From contig JAQVLN010000011.1 of the NCBI GenBank assembly GCA_028704155.1, positions 1-33,572 on the forward strand: 33,572 nt of DNA, given 5' to 3'. The notes beneath the pieces are model-generated. The model saw nothing but the letters and a program-made list of their open reading frames with translations. It ran no database searches and had not been told where the DNA came from. Position 1 is the first letter of the stretch; each line of letters opens with the position of its first letter. Shown here piece after piece: positions 24,291-32,433 of this stretch. Position numbers and translations under genes: made by a program. Origin of the DNA: Desulfitobacteriaceae bacterium. GTDB lineage: Bacteria > Bacillota > Desulfitobacteriia > Desulfitobacteriales > Desulfitobacteriaceae.

Positions 24291-24821
24291 GTGGTGAAGT
24301 CTGAAGTGGCCAGAGAGGACAAAGAACCGCTGGAATGTTTGGAAGAAGTGTACCGTGTTTTAGAAAAGACTCTGCTACATATACAAAAAAACAGGTCGAT
24401 TCATGTGAAAAAACTTGAAACCTGGGCTGAAGACCTTCGCAGCCAAAGACGTGTTTTTGAAGATATTACTTTACCTGCCCGTTTGATCGTTGAATATTTA
24501 ATTGAACTGCAATATAAAACAGGTCAAGCAGCTTTAGAAACGGAGCATTTGAGACTTTCTTCAAGTAACGTCTGTACTGTAAAGGTAGAAGAATTCGGAA
24601 TAATTAAGGTTGTTCTGGGTAATTTAGAAGTTTCTTGGCGTGATTGTGATTACTATTATTACTTTTATCCTGATAAAGCAGAACTTAGGGCTATTGATGA
24701 AAGATTCTCAATTAGATTATTTTTTTCTTCAGATTTTAGTAAACATGTTTCTGCAAGATTAACGGAATTATCTGAAATGCCTAATGTTAAATATATCCAT
24801 CCGCAAATTGAACAATGGTAA
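24291..24821 (+). CDS. Unknown 176-residue soluble protein
   Basis: No family is recognised. The N-terminal half is helical and charged (LECLEEVYRVLEKTLLHIQK, LETWAEDLRSQRRVFED), possibly a short coiled coil. The C-terminal half is strand-rich (TVKVEEFGIIKVVLGN, EVSWRDCDYYYYFYP, FSIRLFFSSDFSKHV). A run of four Tyr in DCDYYYYFYP is unusual. The start codon is uncertain: GTG 24291 and GTG 24294 are both possible and the SD is weak. It stands 15 bp before cobO, so it is probably co-transcribed with it, without an obvious functional link to corrinoid metabolism. Confidence 0.6.
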   Translation: MVKSEVAREDKEPLECLEEVYRVLEKTLLHIQKNRSIHVKKLETWAEDLRSQRRVFEDITLPARLIVEYLIELQYKTGQAALETEHLRLSSSNVCTVKVEEFGIIKVVLGNLEVSWRDCDYYYYFYPDKAELRAIDERFSIRLFFSSDFSKHVSARLTELSEMPNVKYIHPQIEQW

Positions 24822-24836
24822 AGGGAGGTATTTGTT

Positions 24837-25370
24837 GTGGCAAGGTTGGAACAGGGTTTAATACAGGTTTATACAGGGGACAGTAAAGGAAAAACAACTG
24901 CAGCCTTGGGTTTGGCTATTAGGGCAGTTGGACATGGTTTTAAAGTATTTATAATCCAGTTTATGAAAGGCCAAGGTTATTATGGTGAACTTCAGGGGCT
25001 GAAACGGCTGGAACCCGAATGCCAGCTTGAGCACTATGGAGGCAAGGGGTGGGTATATTTAGGTAATCCCAGTCAGGAGGATTTACAGGAAGCCGAAAAG
25101 GCTATGTTAAGGGCGAAGGAGATTATTAGCAGCGGAAAATGGGACATTGTTATTCTGGATGAAATTTTCAATGCAATATGGTTTGAACTTGTTACTGAGG
25201 ATCAAGTACTTGAATTACTGGAATTAAAACCACCCCATGTTGAAATAGTATTGACCGGCCGGAACGCCTCGGACAGAATTAAAGCTAAAGCAGATTTGGT
25301 AACAGAAATGGTCCAGATCAAACACCCTTATGAACAGGGGATTGCCGGTCGTAAAGGAATAGAGTTTTAA
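24837..25370 (+). CDS. cobO: Cob(I)alamin adenosyltransferase, CobO/BtuR type
   Basis: A 177-residue P-loop enzyme. The ATP site is TGDSKGKTTAALG (Lys19, with Ser16 and Thr20/21), followed by VFIIQFMKG, a WDIVILDEIFNAI Walker-B-like strand and TGRNA. It transfers the adenosyl group of ATP to cob(I)alamin, producing coenzyme B12 in biosynthesis or salvage. Length is typical for the short CobO form. GTG 24837 lies 8 nt after AAAGGGAGG. No other cobalamin genes are in the window, so salvage or an unlinked pathway is likely. It is followed by a strong palindromic terminator. Confidence 0.93.
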   Translation: MARLEQGLIQVYTGDSKGKTTAALGLAIRAVGHGFKVFIIQFMKGQGYYGELQGLKRLEPECQLEHYGGKGWVYLGNPSQEDLQEAEKAMLRAKEIISSGKWDIVILDEIFNAIWFELVTEDQVLELLELKPPHVEIVLTGRNASDRIKAKADLVTEMVQIKHPYEQGIAGRKGIEF

Positions 25371-25397
25371 AAGTACAACATTAGATTTTGCTTTTTT

Positions 25398-25430
25398 AGA
25401 ACATCAGATCTGATGTTCTTTTTATTTTTA
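25398..25430 (+). terminator. Intrinsic terminator after cobO
   Basis: Bases 25398-25419 form a perfect 22-bp palindrome (AGAACATCA arms around GATC) followed by TTTTATTTTT. It cleanly separates cobO from the prkA operon. Confidence 0.9.
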
Positions 25431-25449
25431 GGAAATATTTCCATAAGTC

Positions 25450-25475
25450 TCATATTTCCGGACTGGGCATATACT
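25450..25475 (+). promoter_or_regulatory. Candidate sigma-E-like promoter of prkA-yhbH-spoVR
   Basis: TCATATT (25450-25456) matches the sigma-E -35 consensus at all seven positions and CATATACT (25468-25475) matches the -10 at seven of eight. The 11-bp spacer is shorter than the usual 13-15 bp, which is the main objection. In B. subtilis both prkA and yhbH are made in the mother cell, which supports the idea. Confidence 0.35.
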
Positions 25476-25525
25476 TTAATTATAGCCGTAACCTGAGCAA
25501 TGTTAAGAATTTAAGGAGGGCTACT

Positions 25526-27427
25526 ATGGAAGTGATTCAGTGGCTAAGGGATTATAAAGAAAGTAAAGCCGGATTAATTTGGAATGGGACTTTTGGCGAG
25601 TATTTAGAACTTGTAACTAAAAATCCTCATTTGGCAATGCATTCTCATGCCCGGATATATGAGATGATTATGGCAGCCGGAGAAACTAATACTAATGGTA
25701 TTAAAAAGTATAACTTTTTTAGTGATGAACTGTTTGGCATTGATAAGCCTTTAGAAAAGTTAGTTGAGGAATATTTTCATAGTTCGGCCAAACGTTTGGA
25801 TGTTAGAAAAAGAATACTTTTGCTAATGGGTCCAGTAAGCGGTGGAAAATCGACTATTGTCTGTATGTTGAAACGGGGTTTGGAGGAATTTAGTAAAACT
25901 GACAAAGGTGCTGTATACACTATAGATGGGTGCCCAATGCATGAAGATCCTCTGCATTTACTTCCGATAGGCTTACGCTCGCGCTTTGAAAAAGAGTTTA
26001 ACATTAAAATCGAGGGTAATTTGTGTCCAGTTTGCCGAATGCGTCTTGAAGAAGAGTTTGAAAGTGATGTCGAGAGAGTACCTGTTAAACGTATTCTGTT
26101 TTCCGAGGAAGAACGGGTTGGGATAGGAACATTTACACCTTCTGACCCCAAATCCCAGGACATTGCAGATTTAACAGGTAGTATTGATTTTTCAACGATA
26201 ACAGAATATGGTTCCGAATCTGATCCACGGGCCTATCGTTTCGATGGAGAATTGAATAAGGCAAATCGGGGGTTAATGGAATTCCAGGAAATGCTCAAAT
26301 GTGATGAAAAATTCCTCTGGAATCTCTTAAGTTTGTCTCAAGAGGGAAATTTCAAGGCAGGAAGGTTTGCGCTGATTTCAGCTGATGAATTAGTTGTTGC
26401 CCATACTAATGAAAATGAATACAAAGCATTTATCAGCAATAAGAAAAATGAAGCCCTGCAGTCACGGATTATTGTTTTGATGGTTCCCTATAATCTTAAG
26501 GTTAGTGAAGAAGTTAAAATATATCAGAAACTGATCGGTCAAAGTGATATTCAAGGAAAGCATATCGCTCCCCACGGCCTTTGGACTGCCTCAGTATTCA
26601 GTATCCTTTCCCGTATGAAGCCTTCCAAAAAACAGGGAATGGACTTGATTAAGAAGATGCGGCTTTATGATGGTGAAGATGTAGAAGGTTTTAATCAAAA
26701 AGATGTAAAAGACCTCCTGGCCGAAGGAGAAGAATTAGAGGAAGGTATGGCTGGAGTTGATCCCCGTTATGTTATCAACCGTATTTCTACAGCTCTGATA
26801 CGTGATCAGCATTCTTGTATTAATGCAATAGATATCTTGCGGGCTTTAAAGGATGGACTTTCTCAGCATAGTTCAATCACCAGGGAAGAAAAAGAGAATC
26901 TTGTTAACCTTATTGCCCTTGCCCGAAAAGAATATGATGAAGTTGCTAAAAAAGAGGTTCAAAAAGCTTTTGTTTATGCCTACGAAGAATCTGCCAAATC
27001 CTTGCTTAATAATTATCTTGACAATATCGAAGCATATTGTAATTCCAGCAAAATACTTGATCCAATAACCGGTGAAGAGTTGGATGCTGATGAACAGTTG
27101 ATGAGAGGGATTGAAGAACAGATAGGTGTGTCGGAAAATGCTAAAAAAGCTTTCCGTGAAGAAATTCTTATCCGTATTTCCATTTTGGCAAGAAAAGGAA
27201 AATCATTTGAGTATGTATCCCACGAACGTTTGAAAGAAGCTATCGAAAAGAAATTATTTGCTGATCTTAAAGATATTATCAAAGTAACAACATCAGTTAG
27301 TCATCCTGACCAGGAACAATTGCGAAGGATAAACGATGTAACGGATCGTCTGGTAAGTCAGCATGGTTATTGTCCTGTTTGTGCAAATGAAATAGTCAGA
27401 TATGTCGGTTCGCTCCTCAATCGCTAG
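25526..27427 (+). CDS. prkA: PrkA, AAA+ serine protein kinase/ATPase
   Basis: A 633-residue protein with the PrkA layout: AAA+ core with Walker A MGPVSGGKST (Gly102-Thr110) and the domain context LISADELVVAHTNENEYKAF, followed by a C-terminal kinase-like region. Two CxxC pairs (GNLCPVCRMR near residue 170 and HGYCPVCANE near the C-terminus) are conspicuous. Homologues are reported as serine kinase or Lon-like protease in stress and sporulation. In this cluster it acts with YhbH and SpoVR, corresponding to yeaG-yeaH-ycgB of enterobacteria. ATG 25526 follows AAGGAGGG. Yhbh begins 16 bp after its stop with a separate SD. Confidence 0.95.
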   Translation: MEVIQWLRDYKESKAGLIWNGTFGEYLELVTKNPHLAMHSHARIYEMIMAAGETNTNGIKKYNFFSDELFGIDKPLEKLVEEYFHSSAKRLDVRKRILLLMGPVSGGKSTIVCMLKRGLEEFSKTDKGAVYTIDGCPMHEDPLHLLPIGLRSRFEKEFNIKIEGNLCPVCRMRLEEEFESDVERVPVKRILFSEEERVGIGTFTPSDPKSQDIADLTGSIDFSTITEYGSESDPRAYRFDGELNKANRGLMEFQEMLKCDEKFLWNLLSLSQEGNFKAGRFALISADELVVAHTNENEYKAFISNKKNEALQSRIIVLMVPYNLKVSEEVKIYQKLIGQSDIQGKHIAPHGLWTASVFSILSRMKPSKKQGMDLIKKMRLYDGEDVEGFNQKDVKDLLAEGEELEEGMAGVDPRYVINRISTALIRDQHSCINAIDILRALKDGLSQHSSITREEKENLVNLIALARKEYDEVAKKEVQKAFVYAYEESAKSLLNNYLDNIEAYCNSSKILDPITGEELDADEQLMRGIEEQIGVSENAKKAFREEILIRISILARKGKSFEYVSHERLKEAIEKKLFADLKDIIKVTTSVSHPDQEQLRRINDVTDRLVSQHGYCPVCANEIVRYVGSLLNR

Positions 27428-27443
27428 TGAGGGGGGGATGTTT

Positions 27444-28574
27444 GTGAAAGACGGAGTGATTGTAAATCATGATGACTGGGGTTTACATCGTAAAGGATAT
27501 CTTGATCAGAGCCGTCATAAGGAAAAAGTTCAGGAAGCAATTAAGCAGCAATTGGGGGATCTGATTGTTGATGAAAGTATCATTTTATCGGACGGCAAGA
27601 AAGCGTTGAAAATCCCAATGCGTTCTTTAGAAGAATTTCGATTTAAATATGATTTTAATAAAAGGCAACACACAGGGCAGAGTAATCAAAAAGTTAAACC
27701 AGGAGATGTTTTGGGCAAGGATTCCGCTGAAAAAGGTCCGGGAAGTGGAAGCGGAGCAGGGGAAGAGCCTGGCATAGATATCTATGAAGCAGAAATAACC
27801 TATGAAGATTTAGCCGCTATCCTATTTGAACAATTGAAACTTCCCAATCTTGATGACAAAAAACGTCCGTTGATATCTCATGAACGTCCGGAATTTAATG
27901 ATGTCAGAAAAAAAGGCCTTACAGCAAATATTGATAAGAAACGGACTTTGTTAGAGAGTATCAAACGGCAGGCACGCAATCTGGTTAAAACGGACGAACT
28001 AAAGATAACTCCGGAAGATTTACGCTATAAAACCTGGGAAACACGTCCCAGTTACGAGACTAATGCTGTAATTTTAGCGATGATGGACACTTCAGGTTCT
28101 ATGGGGCAATTTGAAAAATATATAGCACGTACTTTCTTTTTCTGGATGGTCAGATTTCTGCGTACAAAGTATGGAAACGTTACTATTCGTTTTCTTTCCC
28201 ATCATACAGAAGCTAAGGAAGTTACTGAAGAAGAGTTTTTCACAAAGGCTGAGAGTGGGGGTACAAGGTGTTCCTCGGTCTATCAGTTGGCCTTAGATAT
28301 AATTGAGAAGGAATATCCGCCGCAGCACTATAACATTTATCCGATTCATTTTACCGATGGTGATAATATTAGTTCAGACAGTAACAGGGCCTTGGCCCTT
28401 ATGACTAAATTAGTGGAGATCAGCCGGGTAGTTGGTTATGGTGAAATATTAAGGACTCATTATTCCAGTACTCTGATGTCAACTTTAAAACGTATAACCG
28501 ACCCAAAATTACGATTAGTAACAATCAAAGATCGCAGTGAGGTTTATCTTGCCTTGAAAAAAGTATTCTCTTAG
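27444..28574 (+). CDS. yhbH: YhbH/DUF444 family protein with VWA-like domain
   Basis: A 376-residue protein: N-terminal VNHDDWGLHRKGYLDQSRHKEKV region typical of YhbH, a Gly/Ser-rich linker around residues 85-110 (GPGSGSGAGEEPG), then a VWA-like domain with DTSGSM, GGTRCSS and FTDGDN metal-site residues. Together with PrkA and SpoVR it belongs to the conserved stress/sporulation cluster; it may be the substrate-binding partner of PrkA. An in-frame ATG at 27402 would overlap prkA, and ATG 27438 abuts the SD, whereas GTG 27444 is 7 nt after GAGGGGGG and matches the family start. Choice between 27438 and 27444 is not certain. Confidence 0.9.
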   Translation: MKDGVIVNHDDWGLHRKGYLDQSRHKEKVQEAIKQQLGDLIVDESIILSDGKKALKIPMRSLEEFRFKYDFNKRQHTGQSNQKVKPGDVLGKDSAEKGPGSGSGAGEEPGIDIYEAEITYEDLAAILFEQLKLPNLDDKKRPLISHERPEFNDVRKKGLTANIDKKRTLLESIKRQARNLVKTDELKITPEDLRYKTWETRPSYETNAVILAMMDTSGSMGQFEKYIARTFFFWMVRFLRTKYGNVTIRFLSHHTEAKEVTEEEFFTKAESGGTRCSSVYQLALDIIEKEYPPQHYNIYPIHFTDGDNISSDSNRALALMTKLVEISRVVGYGEILRTHYSSTLMSTLKRITDPKLRLVTIKDRSEVYLALKKVFS

Positions 28575-28648
28575 AAATCACAGAATTAATCATTATGATT
28601 AATTCCAATGACATGAATTCAGAATGTGATCCGGCTGGGGGGATGGTC

Positions 28649-29998
28649 TTGGATAATGAGATTAAGGAATTAAACGCTGTTGCTCAAGAAATTGAAAAAG
28701 TTGCCCGGAGTCTGGGTTTGGATTTTTTCCCCGTATACTTTGAGGTTTGTCCGGCAGAAGCGTTATACACGTTTGGAGCTTACGGAATGCCGGTACGTTT
28801 TACGCACTGGAGCTTCGGTAAAGCTTTCCACAGGCTTAAAACTCAATATGACTTAAACTTAAGCAGGATCTACGAACTCGTCATTAACTCCAATCCTTCT
28901 TATGCTTTTTTGCTTGAGGGTAATAAGCTTATCCAAAATAAACTGGTTATTGGTCATGTATATGCCCATGTTGACTTTTTCAAAAATAATCGCTATTTTA
29001 AAAATACACCACGGGATATGGTTGAACGAATGGCTGCTCATGCCCAGCAAATTCGCAATTATGAATTACAGTATGGTCAGTATACCGTTGAAAAGACAAT
29101 CGATGCAGTATTCTCCATTCAGGAACATGTTGATCCACGTTCTCATATTGGACGAAGAAAGTTGGATGAGAAAGAAAAGAAGTTGACTAAAAAAAGCAAT
29201 CCCATAAGTTCGGTTTATGAGGATTTATGGTCTATGGCTGAAAAAGAAGCAGAAGTAGAGATTACTAAGAAAGTAGAGTATGAGGATTTACTGCTTTATC
29301 TTATTGAACATGCTCCCAGCCTTCAGGAGTGGCAGCGGGATGTCGTAAGCATGATCAGGGATGAATCACTCTATTTTTATCCTCAGATGGAAACAAAGAT
29401 TATCAATGAAGGCTGGGCAACCTTCTGGCATTCCAGGATTATGCGGGAAATTGGAATTGAAGACGGCGAAACTATAGATGCTGCAATAATGCATAGTCAA
29501 GTAGTTCAGCCTTCGCGCGGAGCTTTAAATCCTTACTATTTAGGTGTTAAGATCTGGGAAGCTTTGGATAAAAAGTACGACCGGGCAACACTTTTTGATG
29601 TTCGGGAAGCTGAAAATGATGTTTCCTTTATCAGGAACTACCTTGACAAAGAAATTATCGAAGAACTGAATCTATTTAATTTTCGCAAAATGGGGGCTCA
29701 ATGGCAGGTAACTGATACGGCCTGGAAAAAGGTCAGAGATAACCTGGCCCAACAATTAGTTCGTGGCGGAAATCCGACCATTGTCGTTTGTGATGGAGAT
29801 TATGGGGATAAAGGAGGCTTGCTTCTCAGGCATTGTCATGAAGGGCTTGATCTGGATTTAAAATATCTGGAAAAGACATTGGCTTATGTTCAGTATCTAT
29901 GGGGTAAACCGGCATATCTTGAAACAATCATGGACAACAGGAAGCTGATATTTGAGTGTCAGAATGGTCAGGTGACAAAAACTCAGCAGCAGGATTAG
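28649..29998 (+). CDS. spoVR: SpoVR family protein
   Basis: A 449-residue protein with the SpoVR hallmarks: GLDFFPVYFEV near the N-terminus, HVYAHVDFFKNN, NEGWATFWHSRIM in the middle and a C-terminal nucleotide-like region (NPTIVVCDGDYGDKGGLLLRH). In B. subtilis loss of SpoVR affects cortex formation; the mechanism is unknown. It completes the prkA-yhbH-spoVR operon, separated from yhbH by 74 bp. An ATG at 28595 is in frame but has no SD. TTG 28649 is 6 nt behind GGGGGG, and an ATG at 28643 lies in the same run, so the start is approximate. It is followed by an interrupted hairpin. Confidence 0.92.
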   Translation: MDNEIKELNAVAQEIEKVARSLGLDFFPVYFEVCPAEALYTFGAYGMPVRFTHWSFGKAFHRLKTQYDLNLSRIYELVINSNPSYAFLLEGNKLIQNKLVIGHVYAHVDFFKNNRYFKNTPRDMVERMAAHAQQIRNYELQYGQYTVEKTIDAVFSIQEHVDPRSHIGRRKLDEKEKKLTKKSNPISSVYEDLWSMAEKEAEVEITKKVEYEDLLLYLIEHAPSLQEWQRDVVSMIRDESLYFYPQMETKIINEGWATFWHSRIMREIGIEDGETIDAAIMHSQVVQPSRGALNPYYLGVKIWEALDKKYDRATLFDVREAENDVSFIRNYLDKEIIEELNLFNFRKMGAQWQVTDTAWKKVRDNLAQQLVRGGNPTIVVCDGDYGDKGGLLLRHCHEGLDLDLKYLEKTLAYVQYLWGKPAYLETIMDNRKLIFECQNGQVTKTQQQD

Positions 29999-30056
29999 GA
30001 GATGTCGACAAATGATATCTTCTTCTTTTTTGATAAAAAGAAAGGGTTTTTCGATT

Positions 30057-30102
30057 ACTTGCTAGAATGTATTAAAGGTTTTGTACCTTTAATACATTCT
30101 AG
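30057..30102 (+). terminator. Terminator-like hairpin of the spoVR operon, interrupted by a small element
   Basis: ACTTGCTAG begins a 22-nt left arm (30057-30078). After a 7-nt loop, the right arm runs 30086-30102 for 17 nt and its last five bases plus a TTTT tract are found only after the 129-bp element, at 30236-30243. The remaining 17-bp hairpin is still strong but is no longer followed by T residues. Confidence 0.8.
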
Positions 30103-30231
30103 GAGCCTGTTGCAAAAGTAGTTTCACTGAAAGTTGATGTCCGTATTTAGTACAAATGGCATATTTATAACACTATATATTGTGGCTTTTAAGACGTGCA
30201 AAATTGATTTCTGGTGTTATGAAACAGGCTC
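30103..30231. mobile_element. MITE-like non-autonomous element, 129 bp
   Basis: Terminal inverted repeats GAGCCTGTTGCA and its partner (GAGCCTGTTTCA when read inward from the other end) match at 11 of 12 positions. The element is flanked by direct copies of CTAG (30099-30102 and 30232-30235), a 4-bp target-site duplication. It has no coding capacity. Ends of the type GCCTGTTGCA are seen in several IS families, but which transposase moves it cannot be told here. Confidence 0.75.
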
Positions 30232-30292
30232 CTAGCAAGTTTTGCAATAAATATTGTTGATGTTAAGCAAGTTGTTTATTAAAGGAAGTGGT

Positions 30293-30913
30293 TTGAATTT
30301 GGAAGTTATTCTGATGCAGTTAGGACAGTTTATTATAGAGTTAATCTCGGGCTTGGGTTATGTTGGTGTATTTTTAGCAATGGCGATTGAAAGTGCCTGT
30401 ATTCCTTTACCAAGTGAAATCATATTGCCTTTCACAGGCTATATGGTCTTTTTAGGACATTTTGATCTCAGATATGCAACTTTAGCTGCCGTACTCGGTA
30501 ATTTATTTGGAGGATTGGTTGCTTATTATATTGGCGTTTGGGGCGGGCGGCCCTTTCTTAAACGTTATGGGCGTTATTTCCTAATAAATGAAAGAGAATT
30601 GGCCTGGACAGAGCGGCTTTTTGCCAGACATGGGGAAATAACAGTATTTATTGGGCGGCTGTTGCCAGTAATTAGAACGTTTATTTCACTTCCGGCCGGA
30701 ATTGCCCGTATGAATGTCTTTAAGATGTCCTTATATACAATATTAGGCGCCTTACCCTGGTGTTTTATCTTAATTCTTGCCGGCAAAAAATTAGGGGAAA
30801 ATTGGGACAGCCTAAAGTCATATTTCCATCATTTCGACTTGATTATTGGGGTCATAATAATTCTTGGTTTAGGTTACTGGTTATGGCAGCGTAAAAAAAA
30901 GCAAAAAAAATAA
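30293..30913 (+). CDS. DedA family membrane protein
   Basis: A 206-residue integral membrane protein of the DedA/SNARE-associated family. It has the ESACIPLPSE motif on the first re-entrant segment, GNLFGGLVAYYIGVWGGR, and the conserved GRLLPVIRTFISLPAGIARM block with its essential Arg residues. Relatives act as lipid scramblases or undecaprenyl-phosphate/phosphatidylethanolamine transporters, and as membrane-potential-related proteins. The C-terminus is Lys-rich (RKKKQKK). A longer frame (from 30254) has no SD; TTG 30293 is 5 nt after AAGGAA. The promoter may be provided by or lie near the upstream element, since no clear one is visible after it. Confidence 0.88.
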   Translation: MNLEVILMQLGQFIIELISGLGYVGVFLAMAIESACIPLPSEIILPFTGYMVFLGHFDLRYATLAAVLGNLFGGLVAYYIGVWGGRPFLKRYGRYFLINERELAWTERLFARHGEITVFIGRLLPVIRTFISLPAGIARMNVFKMSLYTILGALPWCFILILAGKKLGENWDSLKSYFHHFDLIIGVIIILGLGYWLWQRKKKQKK

Positions 30914-30984
30914 TCTTACAATAAACTGGTATATATCCTGCTCAATGGGTATAATCAGAACGGAATTTTAAGGAGGGATTAGTT

Positions 30985-31416
30985 TTGACAAAAGGTAAAA
31001 TAGAAATGGCAAGCGGTAAAATGATTATAATTGAATTTTTCGAGGAGGCTGCGCCCGGTACTGTTGCAAATTTTGTTAAGTTAGCTAAATCCGGCTTTTA
31101 TAATGGTTTGACTTTTCATAGGGTTGTTCCGGGATTTGTAGCACAAGGCGGTTGCCCCCGGGGTAATGGGACCGGTGGTCCGGGATACAAAATCAAATGC
31201 GAGACAAAGGGGAATCCTCATAAGCATTTGAGGGGGGCCTTATCTATGGCCCATGCCGGTAAGGATACTGGGGGAAGTCAATTCTTTATCTGTTATGAAG
31301 CATTTCCTCATTTGGATGGAATTCATACTGTGTTCGGTCAAGTAGTTGAAGGAATGGATGTTGTCGATCAAATTAAGGCCGGCGATGAAATGAAATCCGT
31401 GATAATTGAGGAGTGA
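30985..31416 (+). CDS. Cyclophilin-type peptidyl-prolyl isomerase
   Basis: A 143-residue cytoplasmic cyclophilin. Active-site motifs are [29 protein letters not shown] and [12 protein letters not shown]. It catalyses cis-trans isomerisation of X-Pro bonds during protein folding. The protein is a short bacterial form with no signal peptide. TTG 30985 lies 7 nt behind AAGGAGGG. It appears to be an independent gene between dedA and the LysR regulator, with 71 bp upstream and 84 bp downstream; no terminator is obvious in either gap. PpiB is the usual Firmicute name, but paralogs exist and the symbol is left open. Confidence 0.95.
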   Translation: MTKGKIEMASGKMIIIEFFEEAAPGTVANFVKLAKSGFYNGLTFHRVVPGFVAQGGCPRGNGTGGPGYKIKCETKGNPHKHLRGALSMAHAGKDTGGSQFFICYEAFPHLDGIHTVFGQVVEGMDVVDQIKAGDEMKSVIIEE

Positions 31417-31452
31417 GCAGGGTACGGGTTAATCAGGATTGCGCTCGATATG

Positions 31453-31474
31453 AAACTTGTTGTTAACCAAGTTT
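31453..31474 (+). promoter_or_regulatory. Inverted repeat, candidate LysR operator
   Basis: AAACTTG (31453-31459) and CAAGTTT (31468-31474) are perfect inverted repeats with an 8-bp spacer, ending 26 bp before the LysR start. The size and position fit a LysR-type autoregulatory site; a weak RNA hairpin is the alternative. Confidence 0.4.
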
Positions 31475-31500
31475 TCTTCAGGGATATTTGGAGGTAGGAA

Positions 31501-32433
31501 ATGTTAGATCTCATGCGTCTTTTTGTTCAGATAATAGAAGAACAAAGTTATTCAGCTGTGGCGCGCAGATTGGGAATCAGTCAACCGGCAGTCTCCAATC
31601 AAATGAGAGTGTTGGAACTTAAAGTTGGTTCCAAATTACTTTATCGAAAAGGCAAGGGGATCGCATTAACTGCCAAAGGAGAGATAGTTTTCCAATATGC
31701 TGAATTGATGCTCGGAAATTATTCCAAAATGTTTGATGAACTTGGGGGATTAGAAGATGGATTTCGCGGCAAGGTTCATATTGGGGCTTCTCACATACCC
31801 GGCGAATATTTACTGCCTGCGAGGTTTGCTGCTTTACAACTGGAGTTTCCGGCAATCAGGTTTAAGCTTTCAATTGATGATAGCCTGGAAATTACATATA
31901 AGCTAATTGCCAATAATCTTGATTTTGCAGTAGCAGGTGCCGTTTATGATCCGGAAAAAATACGGTCTGATTTTTGGATCAATGATGAATTAATGCTGGT
32001 AGTTGCTAAAAATCATCCCTTAGCTGTAAATAAGGAAATACATTTAGAAGATCTGTGCTATTATCCTATGGTCATCAGTGAACCTGATTCCGGACATCGA
32101 CGTATTTTAGATGAGGCCTTGACCAAGGCCGGTTTGCAAACCGGGGATTTTCCTATCGGATTGGAAACAGGCAGTACTGAGGCAGTTAAGAATGCCATTC
32201 GTTCCGGACTAGGTTATACTTTTATTTCCAAGCATGCTCTCCAGACATATGACAAGGAACAACTTTATATTTGTCGCGTGGAAGAATTGAATTTAGTTAG
32301 AAATTTTTATTTATTAAGTTTACGTAACAAACCATTATCTCCTGCAGCAAACATTATTTACCGAAGTTTGACTGAGAACACAATGAAGGATTTTCGTCCG
32401 GGGGAGGAAAACTTTGCAGTTATTTGTCAGTGA
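31501..32433 (+). CDS. LysR-type transcriptional regulator
   Basis: A 310-residue regulator. The winged helix-turn-helix is at residues ~3-62 (SYSAVARRLGISQPAVSNQMRVLE), followed by a linker helix and the periplasmic-binding-like effector domain beginning FRGKVHIGASHIPGEYLLP. The IGAS.IPGEYLLP block recalls the CysL/selenium-metabolism-associated branch of LysR proteins, so a sulfur or oxyanion ligand is possible (inference). ATG 31501 follows TTGGAGGTAGG. The gene overlaps the DnaA-like gene by 20 nt (32414-32433), so both proteins come from one transcript and are translationally coupled. A candidate operator precedes it. Confidence 0.92.
   Translation: MLDLMRLFVQIIEEQSYSAVARRLGISQPAVSNQMRVLELKVGSKLLYRKGKGIALTAKGEIVFQYAELMLGNYSKMFDELGGLEDGFRGKVHIGASHIPGEYLLPARFAALQLEFPAIRFKLSIDDSLEITYKLIANNLDFAVAGAVYDPEKIRSDFWINDELMLVVAKNHPLAVNKEIHLEDLCYYPMVISEPDSGHRRILDEALTKAGLQTGDFPIGLETGSTEAVKNAIRSGLGYTFISKHALQTYDKEQLYICRVEELNLVRNFYLLSLRNKPLSPAANIIYRSLTENTMKDFRPGEENFAVICQ

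Noticed and set aside
30003-30010. TGTCGACA after spoVR as an 0A box
   Set aside because: One mismatch to TGTCGAA, located downstream of the operon with no promoter; most likely chance.
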